DNA of 64,000 bases from Mycobacterium sp. DL440. Lineage in GTDB: Bacteria; Actinomycetota; Actinomycetes; Mycobacteriales; Mycobacteriaceae. Below, piece after piece: positions 34,924-44,456 of the stretch (position 1 is the stretch's first letter; each line of letters opens with the position of its first letter). The stretch is taken from positions 5,472,473 through 5,536,472 of the forward strand of contig NZ_CP050191.1 of assembly GCF_011745145.1 (NCBI RefSeq). The letters are read 5' to 3'. The translations under genes and the position numbers were made by a program. The notes under the pieces were generated by a model. That model saw nothing but the letters and a program-made list of their open reading frames with translations. It made no database searches and had not been told where the DNA came from.

Positions 34924-36474
34924 ATGATCGTGAACCTCAAGAAGCAGTACGACTTCATCGTGTGCGGGTCCGGTTCGTCGGGGTCCGTGGTGGCCCGGCG
35001 TCTCGCCGAGAATTCCGAGGTCAGCGTGTTGCTGCTGGAAGCCGGCGGTCTCGACGACGCACCGGCCGTGCAACGGGCGGACCGGTGGCCGCAGAACCTT
35101 GACACCGAACGGGACTGGCAGTTTTCGGCCGAGGCCAATCCGCACCTCAACGGCCGGGCGATCCCGATGAATATGGGCAAGGTGCTCGGCGGCGGCTCAA
35201 GCATCAACGTGATGATGTGGTCGCGCGGTCACCGGGACGACTGGGATTTCTTCGCCGCCGAAGCCGGTGACCCGGCCTGGGGGTACGAGTCCGTGCTCGA
35301 CATCTATCGGCGTATCGAAGACTGGCAGGGTGTCCCGGACCCGGACTATCGCGGCACCGGGGGCAATGTGTTCGTCCAGCCCGCACCCGATCCCAATCCG
35401 ATCGCGCCTGCGGCCGTCGCTGCCGCAGCCACGGCGGGCATACCCACCTACGAGCACCCCAACGGCGCCATGATGGAGACGGCGGGCGGTGCCGCGCTCA
35501 GTGACATCCGGGTGCGCGACGGCGTGCGACAGTCGGTGTTCCGCTCCTACCTTCATCCCTATCTGGGCCGGCCCAACCTCACTGTGCTCACCGATGCCCT
35601 GGTGACCCGGGTGACGCTGGACGGCTCGCGGGCAACCGGGGTCGAGTTCGTCTGCGCGGGCAGTACACACCGGGTCGCCGCCGCGGCGGAGGTGGTCCTG
35701 AGCCTGGGCGCCATCAACACACCGAAAGTGTTGATGCTCTCCGGGATTGGCGATGCCGCCGAACTCAACCGGCATGGCATCGCCACCGCGTCACACCTGC
35801 CCGGCGTTGGCCGAAACTTGCAGGACCATCCCGGATTCGGCTGCGTGTGGGAGTACCGGACCCCGTTGGCCGCCCGTAACACCGCGTCCGAAGCCACCTA
35901 CTTCACCAAGAGCGATTCCCGTCTGGGCGCTCCGGACCTGCAAACCTGCCAGATCGAACTGCCGCTGCCGAGCGTCGAGAACGCCGCTCGATTCGGTGTG
36001 CCGCAGGCTGGTTGGACGTTGTTCGTCGGACTCGTACGTCCGGCCAGCCGCGGCAGCGTGCAGTTGACCGGAGCCGATCCGGCCGACCCCGTGCGCATCG
36101 ACCCCAACATGCTCTCCGACCCCGCTGACCTGGTGGCTGCCGTGGCCGGGGTCGAACTGTGTCGCGAGATCGGCAACGCCGCACCACTGGCTCCCTACAC
36201 CCGACGAGAAGTCATGCCGGGCAACCTCAGCCGTCGCGAGCTCGAGACTTTCGTGCGCGATGCCGCCTGCACCTATTGGCACCAGAGCTGCACCGCGAAA
36301 ATGGGGCGCGACGAGATGTCGGTCGTGGACGGCGATCTCCGGGTGTACGGCGTCGAACGCCTCCGCATCGCCGACGCCTCGATCATGCCCCGCGTCACGA
36401 CCGGCAATACGATGGCGCCGTGCGTCGTCATCGGGGAACGTGCCGCGCAACTGCTCAACGACGCCTATGCGTGA
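34924..36474 (+). CDS. GMC-family FAD oxidoreductase (choline-dehydrogenase-like)
   Basis: 516 residues. The FAD-binding GSGSSGSVVARRLAE motif is at the N-terminus, the GMC signature GKVLGGGSSINVMMWSRGHRDDWD near residue 85, and the catalytic His in ACTYWHQSCTAKMG near 455. It oxidises an alcohol with FAD; substrate unknown. No Shine-Dalgarno is visible, and GTG 34912 is an alternative, possibly leaderless, start. Its promoter looks ECF-dependent, so it is probably the output of the adjacent sigma/zinc-finger pair. Confidence 0.85.
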   Translation: MIVNLKKQYDFIVCGSGSSGSVVARRLAENSEVSVLLLEAGGLDDAPAVQRADRWPQNLDTERDWQFSAEANPHLNGRAIPMNMGKVLGGGSSINVMMWSRGHRDDWDFFAAEAGDPAWGYESVLDIYRRIEDWQGVPDPDYRGTGGNVFVQPAPDPNPIAPAAVAAAATAGIPTYEHPNGAMMETAGGAALSDIRVRDGVRQSVFRSYLHPYLGRPNLTVLTDALVTRVTLDGSRATGVEFVCAGSTHRVAAAAEVVLSLGAINTPKVLMLSGIGDAAELNRHGIATASHLPGVGRNLQDHPGFGCVWEYRTPLAARNTASEATYFTKSDSRLGAPDLQTCQIELPLPSVENAARFGVPQAGWTLFVGLVRPASRGSVQLTGADPADPVRIDPNMLSDPADLVAAVAGVELCREIGNAAPLAPYTRREVMPGNLSRRELETFVRDAACTYWHQSCTAKMGRDEMSVVDGDLRVYGVERLRIADASIMPRVTTGNTMAPCVVIGERAAQLLNDAYA

Positions 36475-36487
36475 GTGTGCCGGTTCG

Positions 36488-36850
36488 TCAGGACTTGTTG
36501 AGCACGATGAACAACGCGGCGATCAGGTTGTCGCGGGTCACGATGTAGTTGGTGAGAATCAACTCCTCGGGCAGGTTCGTTTTGTCGTAGTCGCCGTCGT
36601 AGCGGGCACGCAGCACCGTCACCCCGGACCGTTCCACCACCTCGACGACCCGCATGGTGACTCTGTCACCGACGATCTCGTCGCGCACCCAGGTACGGAT
36701 GGCGTCGGGTGTGGTGAACTCACGCTGGTTATCGTGGACCAGTGCGTCAGGGGTGAAAGCGGCCAGTACCGCCTCGACATCGAAAGAATTGACGGCGTCG
36801 ACGTAACGGCGCGCCGCGGCGGGTACTTGAGACATCTGTTCAATGGACAT
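36488..36850 (-). CDS. SnoaL-like (NTF2 fold) protein
   Basis: 120 residues fitting the SnoaL/NTF2-like cone fold: AARRYVDAVNSFDVEAVLAAFTPDALVHDNQRE is the typical N-terminus, followed by an antiparallel sheet. Members are small cyclases, isomerases or ligand binders; no activity can be assigned. Converges on the GMC gene and is divergent from the MerR operon. Confidence 0.8.
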   Translation of the reverse strand: MSIEQMSQVPAAARRYVDAVNSFDVEAVLAAFTPDALVHDNQREFTTPDAIRTWVRDEIVGDRVTMRVVEVVERSGVTVLRARYDGDYDKTNLPEELILTNYIVTRDNLIAALFIVLNKS

Positions 36851-36902
36851 GCCGACAGCGTCGACCCGTCGGTAGGCGGAGGGTCAAGGCCGAGATCGAA
36901 CC

Positions 36903-36933
36903 TTGAGTCTCCCCTTGGGGGAGCCTTCACACT
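36903..36933 (+). promoter_or_regulatory. MerR-type promoter
   Basis: A -35 TTGAGT (36903-36908) and a -10-like CACACT (36928-36933) are separated by 19 bp, and the stretched spacer holds the palindrome CTCCCC-TTG-GGGGAG (36909-36923). This geometry is diagnostic of MerR-activated promoters. The ATG lies only 6 nt after the -10, so the mRNA is probably leaderless. Confidence 0.7.
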
Positions 36934-36939
36934 GACCTC

Positions 36940-37767
36940 ATGACGATCGATCTGTCCATCGGCGATTTCTCCCGAATGACGCAGCTGTCGGTCAAGACGC
37001 TGCGGCACTATCACGAGGTCGGCCTGCTCGAGCCGGACCGTATCGATTCGAGCACCGGGTACCGGTACTACGCCGCCGACCAGGTGCCGACGGCCCAGGT
37101 CGTGCGCCGGCTGCGTCAGCTGGGCATGCCCATCGCCGATGTGCGAGCGGTGCTGACGTCCGCCCCCGCCGACCGCAACAGGCTGATCAGCGGTCATCTG
37201 CAACGGTTGGAGGACCAACTCGCCGAGACCCGCAGCGCCGTAGAATCCCTGCGCGCGATCCTCGAACGCCCCGTGGGGAATTCAGCAGCTGCGACGATCG
37301 AGCACATCAGCGTCGCGGCGACCGCGGCCGCTGCGATCACCGCGACCGTCGACCGCGACGATCTGTTGCCCTGGTGGCACGGTGCGATGGGCGAACTGCG
37401 GGCCACGGTCGCCGCCGATACCGGCTCGAGGGCCATCGGTGCGCCCGCGGCGCTGTTCGACTTCGACATCTTCGCCCACGATCACGGCACCGCGACCGTG
37501 TTCATTCCGGTCGAACGCGGTGTGCGGCCGGCCGGGCGCGTACAGGACGTCGTCATCCCGGCGGCCGAGCTCGCGGTCCTTCGTCACCGCGGATCGCATG
37601 ACGATGTCGACCTGGTCTACAGCGCTCTCGGCGAGTACGCGAACCGCCACGAGATCAGTGTCGAGGGCCCGCTGCGTGAGTACTACGAGCGATTTACTTG
37701 GGACACAGACGATTCCACGGAGTGGTTGACCACATTGTGCTGGCCGGTTTTTCGGGCTGACGCATGA
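36940..37767 (+). CDS. MerR-family regulator with GyrI-like effector domain
   Basis: 275 residues. N-terminal MerR HTH ([34 protein letters not shown]) and dimerisation helix, then a C-terminal domain from about residue 120 resembling GyrI/BmrR small-molecule-binding domains ([25 protein letters not shown]). It probably activates its own promoter and the coupled SDR gene in response to a hydrophobic or cationic compound. Confidence 0.9.
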   Translation: MTIDLSIGDFSRMTQLSVKTLRHYHEVGLLEPDRIDSSTGYRYYAADQVPTAQVVRRLRQLGMPIADVRAVLTSAPADRNRLISGHLQRLEDQLAETRSAVESLRAILERPVGNSAAATIEHISVAATAAAAITATVDRDDLLPWWHGAMGELRATVAADTGSRAIGAPAALFDFDIFAHDHGTATVFIPVERGVRPAGRVQDVVIPAAELAVLRHRGSHDDVDLVYSALGEYANRHEISVEGPLREYYERFTWDTDDSTEWLTTLCWPVFRADA

Positions 37768-38534
37768 GCGCGTTGCAGGGGCGGCGCGCGGTGGTCACCG
37801 GCGGCACCAAGGGCGCGGGTGCGGCCATCGTCGCGCGGCTGCGGTCCGCCGGCGCACACGTGACCGCGGTGGCCCGTCACCACGGTGACGGCGTCCTGAC
37901 AGCAGATGATTTCGTCGCCGCGGACCTCACCTCGGTGATCGATGTCGCCGATCTGGCCTCTCATATTCGCCGGAACGGCGGCGCCCAGATCCTGGTGCAC
38001 ACAGCGGGCGGCTCCGGGGCGCCACCCGGAGGTTTCGCGGCGCTGAGCGATCAGGACTGGGCCGACGAGCTCAACCTGAACCTGTTGGCGGCGGTTCGGC
38101 TCGACCGGGCACTGCTGCCGATGATGATCGAAGCCGCCACGGGCGCGGTGGTGCATATCGGGTCGATTCAGAGTCGGATGCCGCTGTATGACGGCACCCT
38201 GGGGTATGCCGCGGCAAAGGCTGCCCTGCGGGCCTACAGCAAGGGACTGGCCAATGAGTTGGCGCCCAAGGGCATTCGGGTCAACACCGTATCCCCGGGC
38301 TTCATTCAGACCACGGCAGCCGAGGCGTTGATCGATCGTATCGCCGCAGCCGCCGACGGATCCCGTGAGGAGGCACTCGAATCGTTGATGTCCGCGCTCG
38401 GTGGCATCCCGCTGGGGAGGCCGGCCCAGCCTGCCGAAGTCGCCGAGGTGGTCGGGTTCCTGGTGTCCGACGCCGCATCCTCGATCGTGGGTGCCGATGT
38501 GGTGGTCGACGGCGGCACGGTGCCGACGGTGTAG
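37764..38534 (+). CDS. SDR-family oxidoreductase
   Basis: 256 residues. [15 protein letters not shown] binds the cofactor, HTAGGSG replaces the usual [14 protein letters not shown] carries the catalytic Ser and YAAAKAAL the Tyr and Lys. Coupled to merR by ATGA, so it is the regulator's effector gene. Substrate unknown; the DGTVPTV tail follows the usual VVDGG. Confidence 0.88.
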   Translation: MSALQGRRAVVTGGTKGAGAAIVARLRSAGAHVTAVARHHGDGVLTADDFVAADLTSVIDVADLASHIRRNGGAQILVHTAGGSGAPPGGFAALSDQDWADELNLNLLAAVRLDRALLPMMIEAATGAVVHIGSIQSRMPLYDGTLGYAAAKAALRAYSKGLANELAPKGIRVNTVSPGFIQTTAAEALIDRIAAAADGSREEALESLMSALGGIPLGRPAQPAEVAEVVGFLVSDAASSIVGADVVVDGGTVPTV

Positions 38535-38543
38535 GCCCGGCGG

Positions 38544-40706
38544 CTACTTCAGCAGCGGATCGCGGGGCAGGCCCAGGATCCGCTCGGCAATGGTGTTGCG
38601 GGTGATCTCGGAGGTCCCTCCCGCGATGGTCATGGCCCGGTTGCCCAGGTAGGCCCGGCTCAGCTTCGGCGTCTGTCCGGTGACCCCGGCCGAGCCGACC
38701 AGATCCATGCCCAGCTCCGTCAGATGCTGAGAATGCTCGGCGACCAGCAGCTTGGTGACGTTGCCCTCGGGTCCGGGCTCGGTGCCTGCGATGGCGCGGC
38801 TGACCCGGCGCAGGTTCAGCAGCCGCAGGGTGTGGCCCACGGCGATCATCTCACCGGCGCGGCGTACGTAGCGGGCCCCGTCGGGATCGGCGTCGATCAG
38901 AGCCACCAGTTCGTCGGCGTCGAATCCCGTCGGAGCGGCCGAACCGCCGCCGATGGAGATGCGCTCATTGCCCAGGGTGGCGCGAGCGACCAGCCAGCCC
39001 TTGTTCACATCGCCGACCACATCGGTGTCCGGGACGAACACATCGTCGAAGAACACCTCGTTGAAGTGGGCGTCGCCGGTCAGCCCGCGCAACGGATTCA
39101 CCGTCACCCCAGGGGCTTTCATATCGATCGCCATCATGGTGACACCGGCGTGCTTGGGGGCGTCGGGGTCGGTGCGCACCGTGGCCAGGCCCCACTGGCA
39201 GTGCTGGGCCAGGCTGGTCCACACCTTCTGGCCGGTGACCCGCCAGCCGCCGTCGACCTTCTTGGCCGCGGTGCGAACCGCGGCCGCATCCGAGCCGGCG
39301 CCCGGCTCGGAGAACAGCTGGCACCACATGACCTGCCCGCGCAGCACGGGCTCCACCCAGCGTTCGCGCTGATCTTCGGTGCCGGCCTGGGCGATGGTCA
39401 GGGTCACCCAACCGGTGATACCCATGTCTGCCCGCTCGACGTCGGTGAACTCCTCCTCGATCACCAACTGCTCCAACACATTCGCGGCCCGGCCCCATGG
39501 CTTGGGCCAGTGCGGCACCAGATAGCCGGAATCCACCAGGTAGTCGCGGCGCCTGTCCTCGGACAGTGCGTGCACCGCGGCCGCCGCGTCCCTGGCGTCC
39601 TGGCGGTACTGCTCGGCCTCGTCCGGTAGCGCGAACGACGCGCCGTGCGCCTGCCCGCTGCGTTGCCCGTCGACGACGTCGATCAGGGGATCGGCACCGT
39701 CGCCGAGCACCGCGGCCAGGGTCCGGGCCCGGCGCAGGTACAGGTGCGCGTCATGCTCCCAGGTGAAGGCGATGCCGCCGTGAAGCTGAACGTTGTTCTG
39801 CGCACAGAAGATCTGGGCCCGGATGGCGTGGGCGGCGGCCACCGCAGCGGCGAACCAGGCACCGTCGAGGTCGTCGGCGCGGGCAGCGTCCCACACCGCG
39901 GCGGTGGTCTGTTCGGCGTCGACGAGCATGTTGGCCGCGTGGTGCTTGACGGCCTGGAAGGTGCCGATGGTGCGACCGAACTGCTCGCGCACCTTGGCGT
40001 ACTCGACCGCCATGTCCAGTGCGGCCCAGGACACGCCGACGGCCTCCGCCGAGCCGAGGATACGGAACACTGTGCGTGCCCCACGTGCGGCGCCGCGCAG
40101 GATGCGGCTCTCGTCGACCGTGACCGCGCGCAGATCCACGGCGCCGATGCTGCGGGTGGTGTCCAGGGAATCCTGTGCGGTGACGGTGATTCCGTCGGCC
40201 GTGGCCTCCAGGACGACGATGTCGTCGCCGGCAGCCAGCACGAGCACCTGCGCGTCGGGTGCGCCCAGTACCGCGCGTGCCTGCCCGCCGAGTAGGCCGT
40301 CGGCACCGATAGTCACCGAGCCGGCCAACCCGATGGCGCCCACAGCCGCGCCGCTGGCGAGGCCCGGAAGGAGTTCGGCCCGAACGGAATCCGGTGCGTA
40401 ACGGTCGATGACCACCGCGGCGGAAACGGTCGGCAGGAAGGGGCCCGGGCACAGTTCGCGCCCGGCGGCCTCGGCTACCACCGCCAGTTCGGGCAGGCCG
40501 AACCCGGAGCCGCCGTACTCCTCGGAGATGGCCAGTCCGTTCCAGCCGAGTCCGGCGCCGGCTGACCAGAGCTCGTCGGGGTAGCTGCCGGCTTTCTCCA
40601 GGGTGGCGCGGGCGGCCGCGCGGCTGTCGAGCCGGTTCAACTGCCCGAGCGCGGCGTCGGCAAGGTCCTGGTGCTCTTCGGTGATGGCCAGCGCTGACTT
40701 AGTCAT
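38544..40706 (-). CDS. Fused double acyl-CoA dehydrogenase (FadE6/FadE34 type)
   Basis: 720 residues containing two acyl-CoA dehydrogenase units in one chain. The first (to about 360) has YGGSGFGLPELAVV and REQFGRTIGTFQAVKHHAANM and ends with QLHGGIAFTWEHD. The second has CQLFSEPGAGSD, NEVFFDDVFVP and IAGGTSEITRNTIAERILGLPRD. The second half carries the better-preserved FAD/substrate motifs. Fused forms of ~710-730 residues are typical of mycobacterial FadE6 and FadE34, the latter linked to sterol side-chain oxidation; I cannot choose between them. A palindrome touches its start. Confidence 0.88.
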   Translation of the reverse strand: MTKSALAITEEHQDLADAALGQLNRLDSRAAARATLEKAGSYPDELWSAGAGLGWNGLAISEEYGGSGFGLPELAVVAEAAGRELCPGPFLPTVSAAVVIDRYAPDSVRAELLPGLASGAAVGAIGLAGSVTIGADGLLGGQARAVLGAPDAQVLVLAAGDDIVVLEATADGITVTAQDSLDTTRSIGAVDLRAVTVDESRILRGAARGARTVFRILGSAEAVGVSWAALDMAVEYAKVREQFGRTIGTFQAVKHHAANMLVDAEQTTAAVWDAARADDLDGAWFAAAVAAAHAIRAQIFCAQNNVQLHGGIAFTWEHDAHLYLRRARTLAAVLGDGADPLIDVVDGQRSGQAHGASFALPDEAEQYRQDARDAAAAVHALSEDRRRDYLVDSGYLVPHWPKPWGRAANVLEQLVIEEEFTDVERADMGITGWVTLTIAQAGTEDQRERWVEPVLRGQVMWCQLFSEPGAGSDAAAVRTAAKKVDGGWRVTGQKVWTSLAQHCQWGLATVRTDPDAPKHAGVTMMAIDMKAPGVTVNPLRGLTGDAHFNEVFFDDVFVPDTDVVGDVNKGWLVARATLGNERISIGGGSAAPTGFDADELVALIDADPDGARYVRRAGEMIAVGHTLRLLNLRRVSRAIAGTEPGPEGNVTKLLVAEHSQHLTELGMDLVGSAGVTGQTPKLSRAYLGNRAMTIAGGTSEITRNTIAERILGLPRDPLLK

Positions 40707-40707
40707 G

Positions 40708-40722
40708 GTTAGCGAAGCTAAC
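40708..40722. promoter_or_regulatory. Palindrome at the fadE start
   Basis: GTTAGC-GAA-GCTAAC, a perfect 15-bp inverted repeat whose inner edge is one base from the ATG of the acyl-CoA dehydrogenase. Its position suits a repressor operator blocking a leaderless or short-leader transcript. Confidence 0.45.
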
Positions 40723-40830
40723 GGGGGTTACGCGGAGAAGTCGACGTGATGCAGGTCACATTTGGACGTCGGGTGGACAAGTCGGCGAAGTTGTCGCCTG
40801 AGTCAATACGCTGCGGGGTACGCTCGCGCA

Positions 40831-42057
40831 ATGACGGCACGACCGGATAACCGGTACCCCGCACCGACGCTCGCTGATCGAGCACGATGGTTGCTGCATG
40901 CCAAGCCCGCTGACCACATGCTGGCACTTAGCGTCGCAACGGCTTCGCTGCCAGTGGTGGGTAAGCACCTGGAACCGCTCGGCGCCCTCACCGCCATGAG
41001 CGTGTGGGGGTTCCGTCACCTCCCCGAGTTCGTCACCTCGTCGGCGAAGTCTTGGCTCGCGCCGGACAACAACGAGTTGCGGCAGACGGAGCGGGAGCAG
41101 ACCAACGCGGTCGCCCAGGAGGCACTGCGCGGCGTGGTCTCGCCCGCTGACCTGGCCATCGACTGGCCGGCCCCGGACAGCGTGCCGCCGTTGTGGCACA
41201 CCCTGGAGTACCGGCGCGACGTGTACCGGACCTCGGTGCGCTACGGCGACGACCCGGCCCAGCTGCTCGATGTGTGGCGGCCCGCTGAACTTCCCAGCTC
41301 TTCCCCCGCTCCTGTGCTGCTGTTCGTGCCGGGCGGTGCGTGGGTGCACGGCGGCCGGATCCTTCAGGGCTATGCGTTGTTGTCACACCTGGCCCAGCAG
41401 GGTTGGGTGTGTCTGTCGATCGACTACCGGGTGGCCCCGCACCACCGTTGGCCGCGGCACCTCGATGACGTGAAGGCTGCGATCGCCTGGGCCCGAGCCA
41501 ATGTCGACAAGTTCGGTGGTGACCGCAATTTCGTCGCTGTCGCGGGCTGCTCGGCCGGCGGTCACCTGGCCGCGCTGGCCGGGCTCACTCCCAACCGCCC
41601 CGACATGCAGGGTGATCTGCCAGAGGGGTCCGACACCAGCGTCGACGCAGTGGTGGGCATCTACGGGCGCTACGACTGGGAGGACCGCTCCACTGAGGAG
41701 CGGGTCCGGTTCATCGACTTTTTGGAACGGATCGTGGTGGGCCGCAAGCTCGATCGCCATCCGGAGATCTTCCGACAGGCCTCACCGATCGCGCAGATCC
41801 ATCCCGACGCGCCGCCGTTCCTGGTCATCCACGGCACCGGCGACAGTGTCATCCCGGTGGCGCAGGCCCGCAGCTTCGTCGACAAGCTCAAGGCTGTGTC
41901 GCGGGCGGTGGTCAGCTACATCGAGTTGCCCGGCGCCGGACATGCGTTCGATATGACCGACGGGGCCAGAACAGGGGCAATGGCCACGGCAATTGGTCTG
42001 TTCCTCAACCAGATTCACCGAAACCGGGCGATGGACGAGGCTAAAGCGGTCATATAG
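40831..42057 (+). CDS. lipC: Alpha/beta-hydrolase LipC-like esterase
   Basis: 408 residues. About 160 residues precede the hydrolase core, as in M. tuberculosis LipC (Rv0220). The core has VPGGAWVHGGR at the oxyanion hole, AGCSAGGHLAAL as nucleophile elbow (Cys before the catalytic Ser), and HGTGDSVIPVAQ and GAGHAFD for Asp and His. Next to the wax-ester synthase as in Rv0220-Rv0221. ATG 40831 gives the family-like N-terminus; the upstream open frame has no signal. Confidence 0.88.
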   Translation: MTARPDNRYPAPTLADRARWLLHAKPADHMLALSVATASLPVVGKHLEPLGALTAMSVWGFRHLPEFVTSSAKSWLAPDNNELRQTEREQTNAVAQEALRGVVSPADLAIDWPAPDSVPPLWHTLEYRRDVYRTSVRYGDDPAQLLDVWRPAELPSSSPAPVLLFVPGGAWVHGGRILQGYALLSHLAQQGWVCLSIDYRVAPHHRWPRHLDDVKAAIAWARANVDKFGGDRNFVAVAGCSAGGHLAALAGLTPNRPDMQGDLPEGSDTSVDAVVGIYGRYDWEDRSTEERVRFIDFLERIVVGRKLDRHPEIFRQASPIAQIHPDAPPFLVIHGTGDSVIPVAQARSFVDKLKAVSRAVVSYIELPGAGHAFDMTDGARTGAMATAIGLFLNQIHRNRAMDEAKAVI

Positions 42058-42084
42058 GCGTTTCCACACCTGGGGAGGGATACC

Positions 42085-43503
42085 GTGAAGCGGTTGAGTG
42101 GGTGGGACGCGTTCCTGCTGTATACAGAGACGCCCAACGTGCACATGCACACGTTGAAGATCGCGGTCATCGCGCTCGAAGACATGGGTGAGCGGACTTT
42201 CGGGATCGACGAGTTCCGGGAGGTGATCCGCGGGCGGTTGCACAAGCTCGACCCGTTCCGCTACCAACTCGTCGACATCCCGTTCAAGTTCCACCACCCG
42301 ATGTGGCGGGAGAACTGCGACGTCGACCTGGAGTACCACGTCCGGCCCTGGCGGGTCCGTGCGCCGGGCGGGCGCCGCGAACTGGACGAGGCCATCGGCG
42401 AGATCGGCAGCACCTCGCTGGACCGCAGCCGGCCGCTGTGGGAGATGTACTTCGTCGAAGGTCTGGCGGACGGGCGCATTGCGGTGGTCGGCAAGATCCA
42501 CCACGCACTGGCCGACGGGGTCGCCTCGGCGAATCTGTTGGCCCGCGGGATGGACCTGCAGGACGGGCCGGAGCGCGATGACGACTCATATGCCACCGAT
42601 CCCGCGCCCACCAAGAACGAACTGGTGCGCTCGGCGTTTGCCGATCACATGCGGCAGCTCGGCCGGTTGCCCGGGACCATGCGTTACACGGCCCAGGGGT
42701 TGGGCCGGGTTCGACGCAGCAGTCGCAAGCTGTCGCCCGAGCTGACCCGCCCATTCACCCCGCCGCCCAGCTTCATGAACCACATCCTCGACGAAAAGCG
42801 CCTGTTCGCCACTGCCACACTGGCATTGGCAGACGTCAAGGAGACGAGCAAGAAGCTCGGGGTGACGATCAACGATCTGGTGCTGGCCATGTCGTCGGGT
42901 GCGCTACGTGCGTTGTCCCTGAAGTACGACGGCCAGGCCGACCACCCGTTGCTGGCCTCGGTGCCGATGAGCTTCGACTTCTCGCCGGATCGCATCTCGG
43001 GCAACCGTTTCAGCGGTGTCTTGGTGGCGTTGCCGGTGGATGTCGCCGATACGGCCGAGCGCGTACAACGCGCGCATGACGCGGCCGCCCTGGCCAAGGA
43101 AAGTCATCAACTGATCGGTCCGGAACTGATCGCGCGCTGGGCCGCATACATGCCGCCGGCCCCGGTCGAGGCCGCGTTCAAGTGGCTGTCCCATCAGGAC
43201 GGCCAGAACAAGGTGCTCAACCTCAACATCTCTAATGTGCCGGGACCTCGGGAGCGCGGCAAGGTCGGCGGTGCCACCGTCACCGAGATCTATTCGGTGG
43301 GGCCGATCACGACCGGCAGCGGGCTCAACATCACTGTGTGGAGCTATGTCGACCAGCTCAACATCTCGGTGCTGTCCGACGATGCCACGGTCGATGATCC
43401 GCACGAGGTCACCGATGGAATGGTCGAGGAGTTCCGCGAAATCCGCAGGGTCGCAGGACTTTCGGACAAGTTGACGGTGGTCGAGTCGGCAATGCCGCAG
43501 TAG
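42085..43503 (+). CDS. Wax ester synthase/diacylglycerol acyltransferase (Rv0221-like)
   Basis: 472 residues. Joins an acyl-CoA to a fatty alcohol or diacylglycerol to make storage wax esters or triacylglycerol. The catalytic HHxxxDG motif is IHHALADG near residue 140, and the PLW motif (RPLWEMYFVEG) and the NISNVPGPR segment are also there. GTG 42085 follows GGGAGGG. It lies 27 bp after the LipC gene and probably shares its transcript. The gene matches Rv0221 by position and length. Confidence 0.94.
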   Translation: MKRLSGWDAFLLYTETPNVHMHTLKIAVIALEDMGERTFGIDEFREVIRGRLHKLDPFRYQLVDIPFKFHHPMWRENCDVDLEYHVRPWRVRAPGGRRELDEAIGEIGSTSLDRSRPLWEMYFVEGLADGRIAVVGKIHHALADGVASANLLARGMDLQDGPERDDDSYATDPAPTKNELVRSAFADHMRQLGRLPGTMRYTAQGLGRVRRSSRKLSPELTRPFTPPPSFMNHILDEKRLFATATLALADVKETSKKLGVTINDLVLAMSSGALRALSLKYDGQADHPLLASVPMSFDFSPDRISGNRFSGVLVALPVDVADTAERVQRAHDAAALAKESHQLIGPELIARWAAYMPPAPVEAAFKWLSHQDGQNKVLNLNISNVPGPRERGKVGGATVTEIYSVGPITTGSGLNITVWSYVDQLNISVLSDDATVDDPHEVTDGMVEEFREIRRVAGLSDKLTVVESAMPQ

Positions 43504-43510
43504 CTTCTGC

Positions 43511-43575
43511 ACCGCGAGCGTGCGTGTTTGTCTGCCGACACGCCCTGCAGCAGCGACAGTTGCCGCACCCTCGCG
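43511..43575 (+). repeat. Dispersed intergenic repeat, copy B
   Basis: Begins ACCGCGAGCGTGCGTGTTTG and reaches ACACGCC at core base 33; the far end is CCGCACCCTCGCG. Same core and order as copy A (8895) and the reverse of copy C (47443-47509). Lies 8 bp after the wax-ester synthase stop, so it probably also acts as a transcript end or hairpin. Confidence 0.75.
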
Positions 43576-43631
43576 CATTCGCAGATCGGCCGGGGTGCCG
43601 GATAAGCCGGCCAAAGGAAAGGATTCCACCC

Positions 43632-44387
43632 ATGGACATCGGGGACTCGAGCTCCGGCGATCTCGCCGAGCTGCAGGAGGAGATCAGGCTTCGACTGATC
43701 GCCGGGTTCTGGGACTACCGCGACTTGCTGGACTGGGTGTCCGATTCCGAAGTGCTGCAGCCTGACGACGCGGCGCTCCTGGTGGGATCGATGTGGGATG
43801 AGCGGGTGGCCGAGCAGGCCGCCTGGCTCGACACCGGTGATTACGGACGGCTGAAGGACGCGTTCACTCAGCTGGAATCGGAGGGCATCCTCGGTCGGAT
43901 GTGCTTCTCCTGTTGCATGACCTGTGGCACCAGCGAGATCGATGACGAGCGCACCCTCAATCCGAATCCGCCGGACTGGTATCGCTACCGCGAGTGGGCC
44001 TACACCTTCTTCCACGAGCAAGATGCACTGCGGCTCGGTGAATACCCGCCGCAATTGGCATTGGGATACAGCTCTTTTCGTGCGCATCCCGACTTGCCGG
44101 AGGCATTGGTCCAGGCATCCTACGACGGCGACGAAGCGGCGACCGAGGAGGTAAAGGACCGCACCGACACCATGGTGGGGCAGCGAATCGTCGCAGTGGC
44201 CGAGAGTTTCGGTCTGACTACGTACTGGTCGGGGTCACGCCGCGAACGCATCGAAGTGGAGATCAAGGAGTGGCGCAAGCCGCTGTCACCCCGCGCGGCC
44301 GACGTGTCGCAGGAGCCGAACCGGAGCTGGGCGGCGCCGGTGCGGTGGCTGGGCAGTCTGTTGAAACCGCGTGGCGACAGTTTCTAG
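43632..44387 (+). CDS. DUF6891-like cysteine-cluster protein
   Basis: 251 residues, soluble. The outstanding feature is a cysteine cluster, CFSCCMTCGTSEI, with Cys at 91, 94, 95 and 98, flanked by conserved-looking aromatic segments (RMCFSCC, YTFFHEQDA). This pattern fits what I recall as DUF6891, a family of unknown function; metal or Fe-S binding is possible. Start ATG 43632 has AAAGGAAAGGA upstream. It stands alone between the repeat and the ferredoxin. Confidence 0.75.
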   Translation: MDIGDSSSGDLAELQEEIRLRLIAGFWDYRDLLDWVSDSEVLQPDDAALLVGSMWDERVAEQAAWLDTGDYGRLKDAFTQLESEGILGRMCFSCCMTCGTSEIDDERTLNPNPPDWYRYREWAYTFFHEQDALRLGEYPPQLALGYSSFRAHPDLPEALVQASYDGDEAATEEVKDRTDTMVGQRIVAVAESFGLTTYWSGSRRERIEVEIKEWRKPLSPRAADVSQEPNRSWAAPVRWLGSLLKPRGDSF

Positions 44388-44456
44388 GGCCGAGGGCGCC
44401 CATCAGAGGTAGTATTTCTACAAATAAATCTTGGAGAAACTCCTCGGGAGGTTGCC

